64,000 nt of DNA from Mesorhizobium sp. CU3 (lineage in GTDB: Bacteria > Pseudomonadota > Alphaproteobacteria > Rhizobiales > Rhizobiaceae): positions 1 to 64,000 of the forward strand of contig NZ_VFWX01000024.1 of the NCBI RefSeq assembly GCF_006442965.1, written 5' to 3'. The position numbers and the translations under genes were made by a program. The notes under the pieces are model-generated. The model did no database searches, was not told the DNA's origin, and saw only the letters and a program-made list of their open reading frames with translations. Of this stretch, positions 8,730 to 17,013 are shown in pieces (position 1 is the stretch's first letter; the number at the start of each line of letters is the position of its first letter).

Positions 8730-8996
8730 ATGGCACGTTTTGAAATGCTTGAAGACGGCTTCGGCGCCATGGGGGCAACTGCCCAGGCCGACATTCTTTT
8801 CGAACTGGGCATGATGTATGCGACCGGCCGCGATTGCGAGACCGACGTCGTCGCCGCCCACAAATGGTTCAACATCGCCGCGATCAAGGGCTCGCTGCGC
8901 GCCGCCGAGCTGCGCTCGGAACTCTCGGCCACGATGTCGAAGGTCGAGATCGCCAAGGCGCTGCGCGAAGCTCGCGAATGGATGACGATGCACTGA
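8730..8996 (+). CDS. Sel1-like repeat protein, 88 aa
   Basis: Short soluble protein with one Sel1/TPR-like helical pair: ADILFELGMMYATGRDCETDVVAAHKWFNIAAIKGS, followed by a charged helix. Sel1-like repeats mediate protein contacts; the role here is unknown. A CAGGGGATTGAA ribosome site precedes the ATG, and a six-base-stem hairpin at 8701-8716 ends eight bases before it. Such one-repeat proteins are common single genes in rhizobia. Confidence 0.8.
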   Translation: MARFEMLEDGFGAMGATAQADILFELGMMYATGRDCETDVVAAHKWFNIAAIKGSLRAAELRSELSATMSKVEIAKALREAREWMTMH

Positions 8997-9098
8997 TCCT
9001 AGGGGATCGGTCCGAGGAGTTCAGGGGACAAGGCCGCGAAAAGACGGCCGGTGAACAAGACTAAGAACGTGGCAGGCCAACGAGCCAAAGCCGCGCAG

Positions 9099-9146
9099 AC
9101 CATGATCCCGAAAAGTGGAATCCGGTTTTCGGATAAGATCATGGTC
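9099..9146. repeat. rhizobial palindromic repeat, family B
   Basis: A near-perfect palindrome opening GACCATGATCCCGAAAAG and closing GATCATGGTC, with a CGAAAA...TTTTCG inner pair. A second copy lies at 47776-47824. This matches the type of RIME-like palindrome scattered through rhizobial genomes. Confidence 0.8.
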
Positions 9147-9209
9147 CAACGAAGAAGACAGGGAAGCGAGCGGGTTTCGGGCGCGGGGGCGTCTAGGGAG
9201 CTCGACTGC

Positions 9210-9252
9210 AAAAGCCGCGACCGACCGGAACAAGGTTGGCGCGGCTTTTTGC
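9210..9252 (+). terminator. Rho-independent terminator
   Basis: Inverted repeat AAAGCCGCGACCGAC ... GTTGGCGCGGCTTT with a nine-base loop, followed by a run of Ts. It lies 215 bases after the Sel1-like gene and well ahead of the binding-protein gene, so it isolates the latter. The rest of 8997-9421 contains the family-B repeat and an unassigned stretch of about 170 bases before the next start. Confidence 0.75.
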
Positions 9253-9421
9253 TTTACGCGGCGTGACTAAACGGTCTCTTGGCCTAAGAAATCCTGGCAG
9301 GAATGAACCAAAACCGACCGCTCTGTCCTATCGACAGTTCCGGCGAAGGGTGAAATTGTCCCGGCTCCGTAGAACACGCGCGGTCATGCCGCCGCGCGCC
9401 AGTGGAGGAGTACTTATAGCC

Positions 9422-10543
9422 ATGAAAAAATTGGGTATTTTGAGCGCGGCCGCATTTGGCTTGATGATGAGCGCCCCGGTTGCTTTCGCCGACGACATCA
9501 CCATTTCGGTGGTTGGTCCGATGACCGGCCAGCTCGCCACCATCGGCGATCAGTTCAAGCAGGGCGCGAAGGCAGCCGCCGACGCCATCAACGCGGCGGG
9601 CGGCGTCAATGGCTCGATGATCAAGCTCGACATCGAGGACGACCAGTGTGATCCGAAGCAGGCGGTTTCGGTCGCCAACCGCATCGTCGCCAACGGCGTC
9701 AAATTCGTCGACGGCCATGCCTGCTCGGGCTCGAGCATTCCGGCCTCCGCCGTCTATGCCGAAGCGGGTACGCTGATGATGAGCCCGGCTTCGTCCAACC
9801 CGGTGCTGACCGACGCCGCCGCCAAGTCCGGCTGGCCGACGATCATGCGGCTCTACACGCGCGACGACGCGCAGGGCGCTTTCATCGGCCCGTGGATCGC
9901 CAAGAAATATGCCGGCAAGAACATCGTCATCCTGCACGACAAGAGCGCCTACGGCCAGGGCGTTGCCGATGCCGTGAAGGCGACGATGAATGCCGGCGGG
10001 CTGAAGGAAGTCGACTACGAAGGCATCAATGCCGGCGAGAAGGACTATTCGGCTCTGGTCACCAAGCTGAAGGAGTTCAAGACCGACGTCGTCTATTTCG
10101 GCGGCTACCACCCCGAGGCAGGCCTCATCCTGCGCCAGGCGGCGGAGCAGAACGTCAAGTTCCAGCTGATCATGCCGGACTCGATCGCCTCGCCGGAATT
10201 CTGGCAGGTTGCCGGCCCGGCCGGCGAAGGCACCATGTTCGTCTTCCCGTCGGACCCGCAGGCGAAGCCCGAAGCCAAGGACGCGGTCGCCAAGATCAAG
10301 GCCGGCGGTTTCGTGCCCGAAGGCTTCACGCTGTTCTCCTATGCGGTGGTCCAGGCGGTCGCCGAAGGCATCAAGCGCGCGGGCACCGACGATCCGACCA
10401 AGGTCGCCGAGGCGCTCAAGGACGGCAAGCCGATCAGCACCGTCGTCGGCGACGTCATCTTCGACGAGAAGGGCGACCTGAAGAACGCCAGCTACGACAT
10501 CAACCAGTGGCACGACGGCAAATACGCGCCGATCCAGCCGTAA
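9422..10543 (+). CDS. branched-chain amino acid ABC transporter substrate-binding protein
   Basis: Periplasmic type I binding protein of the LivJ/LivK kind. A signal peptide (MKKLGILSAAAFGLMMSAPVAFA) precedes DDITISVVGPMTGQLA, and the ligand-cleft motif ACSGSSIPAS with the downstream TLMMSPASSNP is present. Length 373 fits. The start at 9422 has GGAGGAG about 11 bases upstream; the long in-frame extension back to 9236 is not supported. No permease or ATPase genes are adjacent, so it is an orphan that would work with transporter parts encoded elsewhere. Confidence 0.93.
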   Translation: MKKLGILSAAAFGLMMSAPVAFADDITISVVGPMTGQLATIGDQFKQGAKAAADAINAAGGVNGSMIKLDIEDDQCDPKQAVSVANRIVANGVKFVDGHACSGSSIPASAVYAEAGTLMMSPASSNPVLTDAAAKSGWPTIMRLYTRDDAQGAFIGPWIAKKYAGKNIVILHDKSAYGQGVADAVKATMNAGGLKEVDYEGINAGEKDYSALVTKLKEFKTDVVYFGGYHPEAGLILRQAAEQNVKFQLIMPDSIASPEFWQVAGPAGEGTMFVFPSDPQAKPEAKDAVAKIKAGGFVPEGFTLFSYAVVQAVAEGIKRAGTDDPTKVAEALKDGKPISTVVGDVIFDEKGDLKNASYDINQWHDGKYAPIQP

Positions 10544-10564
10544 TCGGTTCTGTCGGATAAGTTG

Positions 10565-10600
10565 GAGATGGCCGGGCTCGTCCCGGCCATTTTCGTTTAG
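10565..10600 (+). terminator. Rho-independent terminator after the binding-protein gene
   Basis: ATGGCCGGG and TCCCGGCCAT form a nine-base stem with a four-base loop, followed by TTTTCGTTT, 22 bases after the stop codon. Confidence 0.8.
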
Positions 10601-10641
10601 CCTGCCTGTCGCATTCGAGTCGCGCCTGGGAGGAATCAAGA

Positions 10642-11199
10642 ATGGCGAATGACGATCGCACCAGGATCATTCCCAGGCGTACCCCGGAATCCGCGGCGAT
10701 GACGGCAAACGTCAAGCGGGCGATGGCGATCACGGCCAGGCTCAATCGCTTGACCTATGACGATGCGGATCAAGTGCGCGCTCTGTTCAGCGAGCTTCTC
10801 GGCAGGACCGTGGACGACAGTTTTGTGCTGATCCCGCCATTCTACGCGACCGGCGGAGCGGATACCCGCATTGGGCGCAATGTCTTCGTCAACCAGAACT
10901 GCACCTTCTACGACCTTGGCGGGCTCGACATTGCCGACGATGTGATGATCGGGCCCAATGTCAGTCTCATCACCTCCGGCCATCCGATTGCTCCGTCCGA
11001 ACGGCGCGCCTCCGTCACCGCAAAGCCCATTGTGATCGAGAGGAACGTCTGGATCGCGGCCGGCGTCACCATCATCGGCGGTGTGACGGTGGGCGAGAAC
11101 TCGGTCGTCGCGGCGGGTTCGGTCGTCACCAGGGACGTTCCGCCGAACACGCTCGTTGGCGGCAATCCCGCGAGGGTCATTCGCCCGATCGCCGATTGA
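10642..11199 (+). CDS. hexapeptide-repeat O-acetyltransferase (maltose/NodL-type)
   Basis: Left-handed beta-helix acetyltransferase that would move acetyl from acetyl-CoA to a sugar hydroxyl. Imperfect hexapeptide repeats run from about residue 70 to 175 (IGRNVFVNQNCTF, IADDVMIGPNVSL, IERNVWIAAGVTI, VGENSVVAAGSVV), with the expected catalytic His in LITSGHPIAPSERR and the terminal GGNPARVIRPI. The helical N-terminal cap includes LFSELLGRTVDDSFVLIPPF, typical of LacA/Maa/NodL. The substrate is unknown; with no nod genes nearby NodL itself is unlikely. Single gene between a terminator and the convergent carboxylase gene. Confidence 0.9.
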   Translation: MANDDRTRIIPRRTPESAAMTANVKRAMAITARLNRLTYDDADQVRALFSELLGRTVDDSFVLIPPFYATGGADTRIGRNVFVNQNCTFYDLGGLDIADDVMIGPNVSLITSGHPIAPSERRASVTAKPIVIERNVWIAAGVTIIGGVTVGENSVVAAGSVVTRDVPPNTLVGGNPARVIRPIAD

Positions 11200-11233
11200 G
11201 CGGGGACTCCGAGCGCGGCGGCCGGGGAGCCAC

Positions 11234-13198
11234 TCAGCCCTGGCCGTCTTCCGCGAACCGCACCAGCACCGTGCCGTCGCTGACCTGCGCGCCCTCGGCG
11301 GCGATCTCGGCGATGACCCCGTCATGCGGAGCGGCGATGGTGTGCTCCATCTTCATCGCCTCGAGGATGAGCAGCGGCTGGCCCTTGATAACGGCGTCGC
11401 CGGCCGCCGCGCGCACCAGCTTGACCAGGCCCGGCATCGGCGCGCGCAGGCTGCCGGATGCGGCGCCCGCCACGTCGGCCTTGGCCAGCGGATCGGGAAC
11501 AGCGAAGGTGTAGCCCACAGCGCCCTCGAACACGGTAACGTGGCCCGGCCAGCGCGCGCTGCGTGGCAGGTTTCTCAGGTCGTGCGAATTGATCGCATCA
11601 TGCGGCGCCTCCAGCGCCACCTGGAAGCGGCCGTCCGGCCGCGCCGAAACCCTGGCCAGGATGTTTTCCTCGCCATGGCGCAGGCGGGTGCGCCGGCCAA
11701 GCGTGTGGAAATGCGCATAGCCGGAAAGCGCCGACCACGGATCGCCTGCGGCGCTTGGCGCGCCGGCGTCGGTCGCGGCGAGCGCCGCGGCGGCGATTGT
11801 CTCGTCGCTCGGCGCGGGAACTTCGGTGAGCGTTTCCTGATGCCGGCCGATCAGCCCGGTATCGACATCGCCGGCCGCGAAGTCCGCATCGGCTGCCAGA
11901 GCCGCCAGGAAAGCGGTGTTGACCGTCGATCCCGCCACTTCCGTTCGCGCCAGCGCGTCACCCAGCGCGGCAAGTGCCGCTGCTCTGTCCCTGGCATGCA
12001 CAACCAGCTTGGCGATCATCGGATCGTAGAAGGGCGAGATCGCATCGCCGGCGCGCACGCCGGTCTCGATGCGCATCGCAGCGCCTTCCGGCGCCGCGTC
12101 GGGAAATTTGAGATGATGCAGCGTGCCGGTCGCCGGCAGAAATCCTTTCGCGGCGTCCTCGGCATAGAGGCGTGCTTCGAAAGCATGGCCGACTAGCGCG
12201 ATCTCGTCCTGCGCCTTCGGCAGTTTCTCGCCGGACGCGACACGCAGCTGCCATTCGACCAGATCGACGCCGGTGACCATCTCTGTGACGGGATGCTCGA
12301 CCTGCAGCCGCGTGTTCATCTCCATGAACCAGAAACCGTCGGGTTTGAGCCCTTGCGAGGCATCGACGATGAACTCGATTGTGCCGGCGCCGGAGTAATT
12401 GATCGCCTTGGCGGCCTTCACCGCGGCATCCGTCATCGCCTTGCGCAGCGCCGGCGTCATGCCGGGGGCAGGGGCTTCCTCGATCACCTTCTGGTGGCGG
12501 CGCTGCGCCGAGCAGTCGCGCTCGTAAAGATGCACCGCATCGCCGAAATTGTCGCCGAACACCTGCACCTCGATATGGCGCGGTTTGTCGACATATTTTT
12601 CGACCAGCACGCGGTCGTCGCCGAACGCCGCCTTGGCCTCGCGCCGCGCGCTGGACAGCGCTTCGGAGAAATCGTCGGGGTGGTCGACGCGGCGCATGCC
12701 CTTGCCGCCGCCGCCGGCGCGCGCCTTGATCAGAACGGGGTAGCCAATCTCGCGCGCCTTGGAGGCTAGCAGCACGATCTCCTGCGCCTCGCCGTGATAG
12801 CCCGGCACCACCGGCACGCCGGCCTTTTCCATCAGCCGCTTGGCGGCGTCCTTCAAGCCCATGGCGCGGATCGAGGCGGCGGACGGGCCGATGAAGACGA
12901 GCCCGGCGGCGACCACCTGATCGACGAAATCCGGATTTTCCGAGAGGAAGCCGTAACCGGGATGGATGGCCTGGGCGCTGGTGGCGAGTGCTGCCGCGAT
13001 GATCTTGTCGCCACGCAGATAGCTTTCGCCGACCGGGGAGGCGCCGATATGCACCGCCTCGTCCGCCATCTCGACATGCAAGGCGCGGGCATCCGCGTCC
13101 GAATAGACCGCGACGGTGCGCACGCCGAGCCTGCGGGCTGTGCGGATGACGCGGCAGGCGATCTCGCCGCGGTTGGCGATCAGGATCTTGCCGAACAT
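11234..13198 (-). CDS. liuD: methylcrotonyl-CoA carboxylase alpha subunit (biotin carboxylase/BCCP)
   Basis: ATP-dependent carboxylation of biotin and carrier for transfer to 3-methylcrotonyl-CoA in leucine degradation. The 654-residue protein has the biotin carboxylase domain (MFGKILIANRGEIACRV; glycine-rich KARAGGGGKGMR near 160; EMNTRLQVEHPVTE near 288) and a C-terminal biotinyl domain with LILEAMKMEHTI, whose Lys is biotinylated. The assignment to methylcrotonyl- rather than acetyl-, propionyl- or geranyl-CoA carboxylase rests on the neighbouring beta subunit and isovaleryl-CoA dehydrogenase genes on the same strand. Also called mccA. Confidence 0.9.
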   Translation of the reverse strand: MFGKILIANRGEIACRVIRTARRLGVRTVAVYSDADARALHVEMADEAVHIGASPVGESYLRGDKIIAAALATSAQAIHPGYGFLSENPDFVDQVVAAGLVFIGPSAASIRAMGLKDAAKRLMEKAGVPVVPGYHGEAQEIVLLASKAREIGYPVLIKARAGGGGKGMRRVDHPDDFSEALSSARREAKAAFGDDRVLVEKYVDKPRHIEVQVFGDNFGDAVHLYERDCSAQRRHQKVIEEAPAPGMTPALRKAMTDAAVKAAKAINYSGAGTIEFIVDASQGLKPDGFWFMEMNTRLQVEHPVTEMVTGVDLVEWQLRVASGEKLPKAQDEIALVGHAFEARLYAEDAAKGFLPATGTLHHLKFPDAAPEGAAMRIETGVRAGDAISPFYDPMIAKLVVHARDRAAALAALGDALARTEVAGSTVNTAFLAALAADADFAAGDVDTGLIGRHQETLTEVPAPSDETIAAAALAATDAGAPSAAGDPWSALSGYAHFHTLGRRTRLRHGEENILARVSARPDGRFQVALEAPHDAINSHDLRNLPRSARWPGHVTVFEGAVGYTFAVPDPLAKADVAGAASGSLRAPMPGLVKLVRAAAGDAVIKGQPLLILEAMKMEHTIAAPHDGVIAEIAAEGAQVSDGTVLVRFAEDGQG

Positions 13199-13247
13199 GG
13201 AACCTCCCGGATGTGGTGCGGGCGGTTCCGGTTAGACCTTAGCCCGC

Positions 13248-13622
13248 CTACTTCGAAGCCGCGATCAGGCACTCCCCGCCGGCCGCCACCTTGTAGTGCG
13301 CCCGGGCGGATTGGCAGGATTTCATCGCTAGCTCCTCGGCTGCCTTTTGCGACGGCGCATTGTACTTCGCGCCGCACAGGACGTAGCCATCCATGACCCG
13401 CACAAACGCTGTCGTGGCGTAGGCCGAATGGCCGCTTGCTGCGATATAGGCGTTGTAAGCCTTGGTGCAGGGCTGTTTGGGATCGAGCGACAAAGTCGGA
13501 GCAAACCGCTTGTCTCCGACGCTGCCGGCCAGCGATCCGGCCATGCCGGCACCTGGTGTTGCAAGGATCAACAGGCCGACCAGAGCCCATGCGGTCGTCT
13601 GCCTGAAAAACGCTAACTTCAT
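13248..13622 (-). CDS. secreted protein of unknown function, tandem paralogue 1
   Basis: A 124-residue product with a signal peptide (residues 1 to about 28, ending GAGMAG) and a mature part of about 95 residues with four cysteines: CTKAYNAYIAASGHSAYA, VLCGAKYNAPSQKAAE, MKSCQSA and GECLIAASK. The gene at 13659-14030 encodes the same layout. The spaced cysteines suggest two disulfides. I do not recognise the family for certain. It lies in the same orientation as the leucine-degradation genes, 49 bases upstream of the carboxylase alpha gene. Confidence 0.65.
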   Translation of the reverse strand: MKLAFFRQTTAWALVGLLILATPGAGMAGSLAGSVGDKRFAPTLSLDPKQPCTKAYNAYIAASGHSAYATTAFVRVMDGYVLCGAKYNAPSQKAAEELAMKSCQSARAHYKVAAGGECLIAASK

Positions 13623-13658
13623 CTCGCTTGCCCCGAAAAGAAAGAAGCCGTCTGCCGC

Positions 13659-14030
13659 CTATTTGGACGCCGCGATGCTGCAGGCCCCGCTGGTCTGGAA
13701 CTTGTATCTCTTCAAGCCGCCCAGACAGTTGCGCATCGCAAGATCTTCCGCGGCCTGCTGGCTCTTGGTATTCAGGGATACGCCGCAGATGAAGAACTCC
13801 GTCATCCTGGCAATCGGCGTGGATGCGTAGGCCGAATGGCCGCCCGCCGCGATATAGGCGTTGTAGGCCTTGCCGCAGTTCCCCTTCGTGCCGGGCGGGA
13901 AGTATACCGGATAGTGAACGTCGCCCTTGCTGCCTGCCAGAGACCCTGCCGCCTCGGCGGTGGGTGTTGACAATATTAGAAGTCCTGAAAGTATCGATGC
14001 AATCGACTTGCCGCAGTATTTCGCAATCAT
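13659..14030 (-). CDS. secreted protein of unknown function, tandem paralogue 2
   Basis: A 123-residue paralogue of the product of 13248-13622: signal peptide (SILSGLLILSTPTAEA), then AGSLAGSKGDV, CGKAYNAYIAAGGHSAYA, FICGVSLNTKSQQAAEDLAM and a C-terminal SGACSIAASK. The four cysteines and the AYNAYIAA-GHSAYA block are shared. I start at ATG 14030, just before the leader; the open frame continues to 14249 but has no support there. The two genes are 36 bases apart and clearly arose by local duplication. Confidence 0.65.
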   Translation of the reverse strand: MIAKYCGKSIASILSGLLILSTPTAEAAGSLAGSKGDVHYPVYFPPGTKGNCGKAYNAYIAAGGHSAYASTPIARMTEFFICGVSLNTKSQQAAEDLAMRNCLGGLKRYKFQTSGACSIAASK

Positions 14031-14149
14031 GCCCAGTCCACCCAAATTCCCCAATGCAAGCAGAGCAATAGCGAATATTTTTCGCTCGCGCCAGCCACCG
14101 CTTGGAGAATCGCACTTGGCTGTATTGGGAGATCTCCTGACCCATAAGT

Positions 14150-14680
14150 TTAGCCTTTTTCGATGGCAGCAACGGCTTGTCGGTAAAATTCCGCTGTCTG
14201 TTCGTCGAAGCAGCAGAAAGTAACGACCTCGGGCAGCGCATGCTGCCACAGGAAGTCGCTTGATGTGGCCACTGCAATTCCGCTCGCTTCGTCTTTTGGA
14301 TAGCCGTAAATGCCTGTCGAGATCGCCGGGAAGGCGATCGTGCGGCAGTCGTGGTCACGGGCGATTTCGAACGAGCGCCGATAGCAGGAGGCGAGCAGCC
14401 CCGCTTCGTCCTTGCCGCCGCCCTGCCAGACCGGACCGACCGTATGGATGACATGGCGCGCCGGCAGCCCATAACCCTTGGTCAGCTTGGCGTCGCCGGT
14501 CTTGCAGCCATTGAGCAAGCGGCACTCGGCGACCAGCGCCGGCCCGGCCGCGCGATGGATGGCGCCGTCGACCCCGCCGCCGCCGAGCAGCGAGCTGTTG
14601 GCGGCGTTGACGATGGCGTCGACCGCGAGCTTGGTGATATCGCCGGTATGGATGCGGATCCTGTCGCCGAGAGCGCTCAT
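14150..14680 (-). CDS. macro-domain protein, putative O-acetyl-ADP-ribose deacetylase
   Basis: A single macro domain of 176 residues. Visible motifs are GDITKLAVDAIVNAANSSLL, GGGGVDGAIHRAAGPAL, HVIHTVGPVW and FPAISTGIYGYP, the ADP-ribose-binding and catalytic loops of YmdB-type proteins. These hydrolyse O-acetyl-ADP-ribose or remove ADP-ribose from proteins. Start: ATG 14680; a GTG at 14686 overlaps the stop of the upstream carboxylase beta gene. This tight spacing implies translational coupling with that gene. Its presence inside an acyl-CoA pathway operon is unusual. Confidence 0.9.
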   Translation of the reverse strand: MSALGDRIRIHTGDITKLAVDAIVNAANSSLLGGGGVDGAIHRAAGPALVAECRLLNGCKTGDAKLTKGYGLPARHVIHTVGPVWQGGGKDEAGLLASCYRRSFEIARDHDCRTIAFPAISTGIYGYPKDEASGIAVATSSDFLWQHALPEVVTFCCFDEQTAEFYRQAVAAIEKG

Positions 14681-14682
14681 CG

Positions 14683-16290
14683 TCACATCCTGAACACGCC
14701 GAACTTCGTCTCCTCTATCCCGGCATTGAGCGCTGCCGAGAGGCTCAGCGCCAGCACGTCGCGCGTCTTGGCCGGATCGATGATGCCGTCGTCCCAGAGC
14801 CGTGCAGATGAATATAGCGGATGGCCCTCATGCTCGTATTTCATCAGGATCGGCTTGCGGAATTTTGCCTCCTCATCGTCGCTCCATTCGCCGCCCTTGC
14901 GCTCGATGCCTTCGCGCTTGACCATGGCAAGCACCGTCGCCGCCTGCTCGCCGCCCATCACCGAGATGCGAGCGTTCGGCCACATCCACAGGAAGCGGGG
15001 CGAATAGGCGCGGCCGCACATGCCGTAATTGCCGGCGCCGAACGAGCCGCCGATGATCACCGTGAGCTTCGGCACCTTCGCGGTCGCCACCGCCATCACC
15101 AGCTTGGCGCCGTCCTTGGCAATGCCGCCGGCCTCGTATTTGCGCCCGACCATGAAGCCGGTGATGTTCTGCAGGAAGATCAGCGGAATGCCGCGCTGGC
15201 AGCAGAGCTCGATGAAATGCGCGCCCTTCAGCGCGCTTTCCGAGAACAGCACGCCATTGTTGCCGATGATGCCGACCGGCATGCCGTAGAGATGCGCAAA
15301 GCCGGTGACCAGCGTCGTGCCGTAATTCTGCTTGAACTCGTCGAACTCCGAACCGTCGACCAGGCGCGCGATGACCTCGCGCACGTCATAGGGCTGGCGC
15401 AAATCCGTCGGCACGATGCCGTAGAGTTCGCTCGGATCGTGAAGCGGTTGAATCGGCTTGTGTAGATTCAGGCCTAGAGTCTTGTTCCGATTCAGGTTCC
15501 TGACGATGCGCCGGCAAATGGCCAAGGCGTGTTCATCGTCCATTGCGTAGTGGTCGGCAACGCCGGAAAGCCTTGTATGCACATCGGCGCCGCCGAGCTC
15601 CTCGGCGCTGACGTCCTCGCCGGTAGCCGCCTTCACCAGCGGCGGGCCGCCGAGGAAGATGGTCGCCTGGTTGCGCACCATGATCGTCTCGTCCGACATC
15701 GCCGGCACATAGGCGCCGCCGGCGGTGCACGAGCCCATGACGCAAGCGATCTGCGGGATGCCGGCCGCCGACATGTTGGCCTGGTTGTAGAAGATGCGGC
15801 CGAAATGCTCGCGGTCTGGAAACACCTCGTCCTGGTTGGGCAGATTGGCCCCGCCGCTGTCGACCAGATAGACGCAAGGCAGGTTGTTCTGCAGCGCGAT
15901 CTCTTGCGCCCTGAGATGCTTCTTCACCGTCAGCGGGTAGTAGGTGCCGCCCTTCACCGTCGCGTCGTTGACGACGACCATCACCTCGCGGCCCTCGACG
16001 CGACCGACGCCGGTGATGATGCCGGCCGAGGGGATGTCCTCACCATACATCGACCACGCCGCGAACTGGCCGACCTCAAGGAAGGGCGAGCCGGTGTCGA
16101 GCAACTGCGCCAGCCGCTCGCGCGGCAGCAGCTTGCCGCGCGAAACGTGGCGTTCGCGCGCTTCGTCGGAACCGCCGCGCTCCACGCTTGCCGCCTTGTC
16201 GGCGATGTCAGCGACCAGCGCCCGCATGCGATCGGCATTGGCACGGAAGGCGTCGGAGGAGGGGGAGATCTGGGAGGTCAAGGCGGACAT
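14683..16290 (-). CDS. liuB: methylcrotonyl-CoA carboxylase beta subunit (carboxyltransferase)
   Basis: Transfers the carboxyl group from biotin to 3-methylcrotonyl-CoA. The 535-residue length fits. Motifs include GKLLPRERLAQLLDTGSPFLE, the oxyanion-hole glycine pairs around VYLVDSGGANLPNQDEVF and FLGGPPLVKAATGEDVSAEELGGADVH, and IGNNGVLFSESALKGAHFIELC with GFMVGRKYEAGGIAKDGAK in the C-terminal half. It is the first gene of the run continuing through the macro-domain and secreted-protein genes to the alpha subunit. Also called mccB. Confidence 0.93.
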   Translation of the reverse strand: MSALTSQISPSSDAFRANADRMRALVADIADKAASVERGGSDEARERHVSRGKLLPRERLAQLLDTGSPFLEVGQFAAWSMYGEDIPSAGIITGVGRVEGREVMVVVNDATVKGGTYYPLTVKKHLRAQEIALQNNLPCVYLVDSGGANLPNQDEVFPDREHFGRIFYNQANMSAAGIPQIACVMGSCTAGGAYVPAMSDETIMVRNQATIFLGGPPLVKAATGEDVSAEELGGADVHTRLSGVADHYAMDDEHALAICRRIVRNLNRNKTLGLNLHKPIQPLHDPSELYGIVPTDLRQPYDVREVIARLVDGSEFDEFKQNYGTTLVTGFAHLYGMPVGIIGNNGVLFSESALKGAHFIELCCQRGIPLIFLQNITGFMVGRKYEAGGIAKDGAKLVMAVATAKVPKLTVIIGGSFGAGNYGMCGRAYSPRFLWMWPNARISVMGGEQAATVLAMVKREGIERKGGEWSDDEEAKFRKPILMKYEHEGHPLYSSARLWDDGIIDPAKTRDVLALSLSAALNAGIEETKFGVFRM

Positions 16291-16393
16291 TGACGAACCT
16301 CAAATGATATCATATTTTAGTATCACTTGGGCTCTCGCCCTAACCCCAGAGGAACTGATCACAAAGGTATTCGATTGGGGAGAGGCGAAAGCC

Positions 16394-16648
16394 ATGAAAG
16401 CAGCGCACCGGCAGACACTGGACAAGATATTTGCGAACCCTGTCAGCGCCTCGATAAAGTGGCGCGATGTCGAGGCGCTACTGATCGCGCTTGGAGCCGA
16501 GGTTTCGGAAGGCAGCGGCTCGCGGGTCCGATTCACGATATCCGGCCAGACGCTATTCCTGCACCGGCCGCATCCGTCACCCGATACCAAGCGGTGGGCG
16601 GTCAGGGATATCAGAGAATTTTTGACGAACGTTGGAATAAGGCCATGA
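16394..16648 (+). CDS. hicA: HicA-type toxin
   Basis: An 84-residue protein of the HicA mRNA-interferase family (double-stranded-RNA-binding-like fold). Recognisable blocks are SIKWRDVEALLIALGA, GSRVRFTISGQTLFLHRPHP and the closing VRDIREFLTNVGI. In the canonical family the active-site His follows a GS pair (GSH); here that position reads GSR, and histidines occur instead in LHRPHP, as in a known variant subgroup. GGGGAGAGG lies upstream of the ATG. The stop overlaps the hicB start by four bases. Located antisense to the leucine-degradation genes. Confidence 0.85.
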   Translation: MKAAHRQTLDKIFANPVSASIKWRDVEALLIALGAEVSEGSGSRVRFTISGQTLFLHRPHPSPDTKRWAVRDIREFLTNVGIRP

Positions 16649-17013
16649 AGCTTTACAAGGGATATGCCGGTTCGATCGAGTTCGACGACGAGGACATGGT
16701 CTTCCATGGCCGCATCCTTGGCATTCGCGATATCGTTACCTTTGAGGCAGAGACCGCTGAGGAATTGGTGAAATCGTTCCACGACAGCGTCGACGACTAC
16801 CTTGCCTTTTGCAAAGAGCGTGGTGTCGATCCGCAAAAACCCTATTCCGGCAAGCTCGCTCTCCGCACCACGCCGGAAATCCATGCCTTGCTTGGCAAGG
16901 CGGCAGCCAGCGATGGAAAATCGATCAACCAGTGGGTATCCGACACGCTCGCCGAAGCGGCCCGCAAGCGGGTCGATGAAAGCTCGACGAAGGTGACGAG
17001 CAGAGCTCACTAA
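16645..17013 (+). CDS. hicB: HicB-type antitoxin
   Basis: A 122-residue HicB: the N-terminal partial RNase H-like part (MKLYKGYAGSIEFDDEDMVFHGRILGI, then DIVTFEAETAEELVKSFHDSVDDYLAFC) and a C-terminal ribbon-helix-helix segment (LRTTPEIHALLGKAAASDGKSINQWVSDTL) that would bind the hicA promoter. It starts inside the hicA stop (ATGA), so the two are co-translated. Its stop overlaps the convergent isovaleryl-CoA dehydrogenase stop by four bases. Confidence 0.92.
   Translation: MKLYKGYAGSIEFDDEDMVFHGRILGIRDIVTFEAETAEELVKSFHDSVDDYLAFCKERGVDPQKPYSGKLALRTTPEIHALLGKAAASDGKSINQWVSDTLAEAARKRVDESSTKVTSRAH

Noticed and set aside
10642..11199. NodL nodulation acetyltransferase
   Set aside because: Family match is general; no nodulation genes or nod box are in the window.
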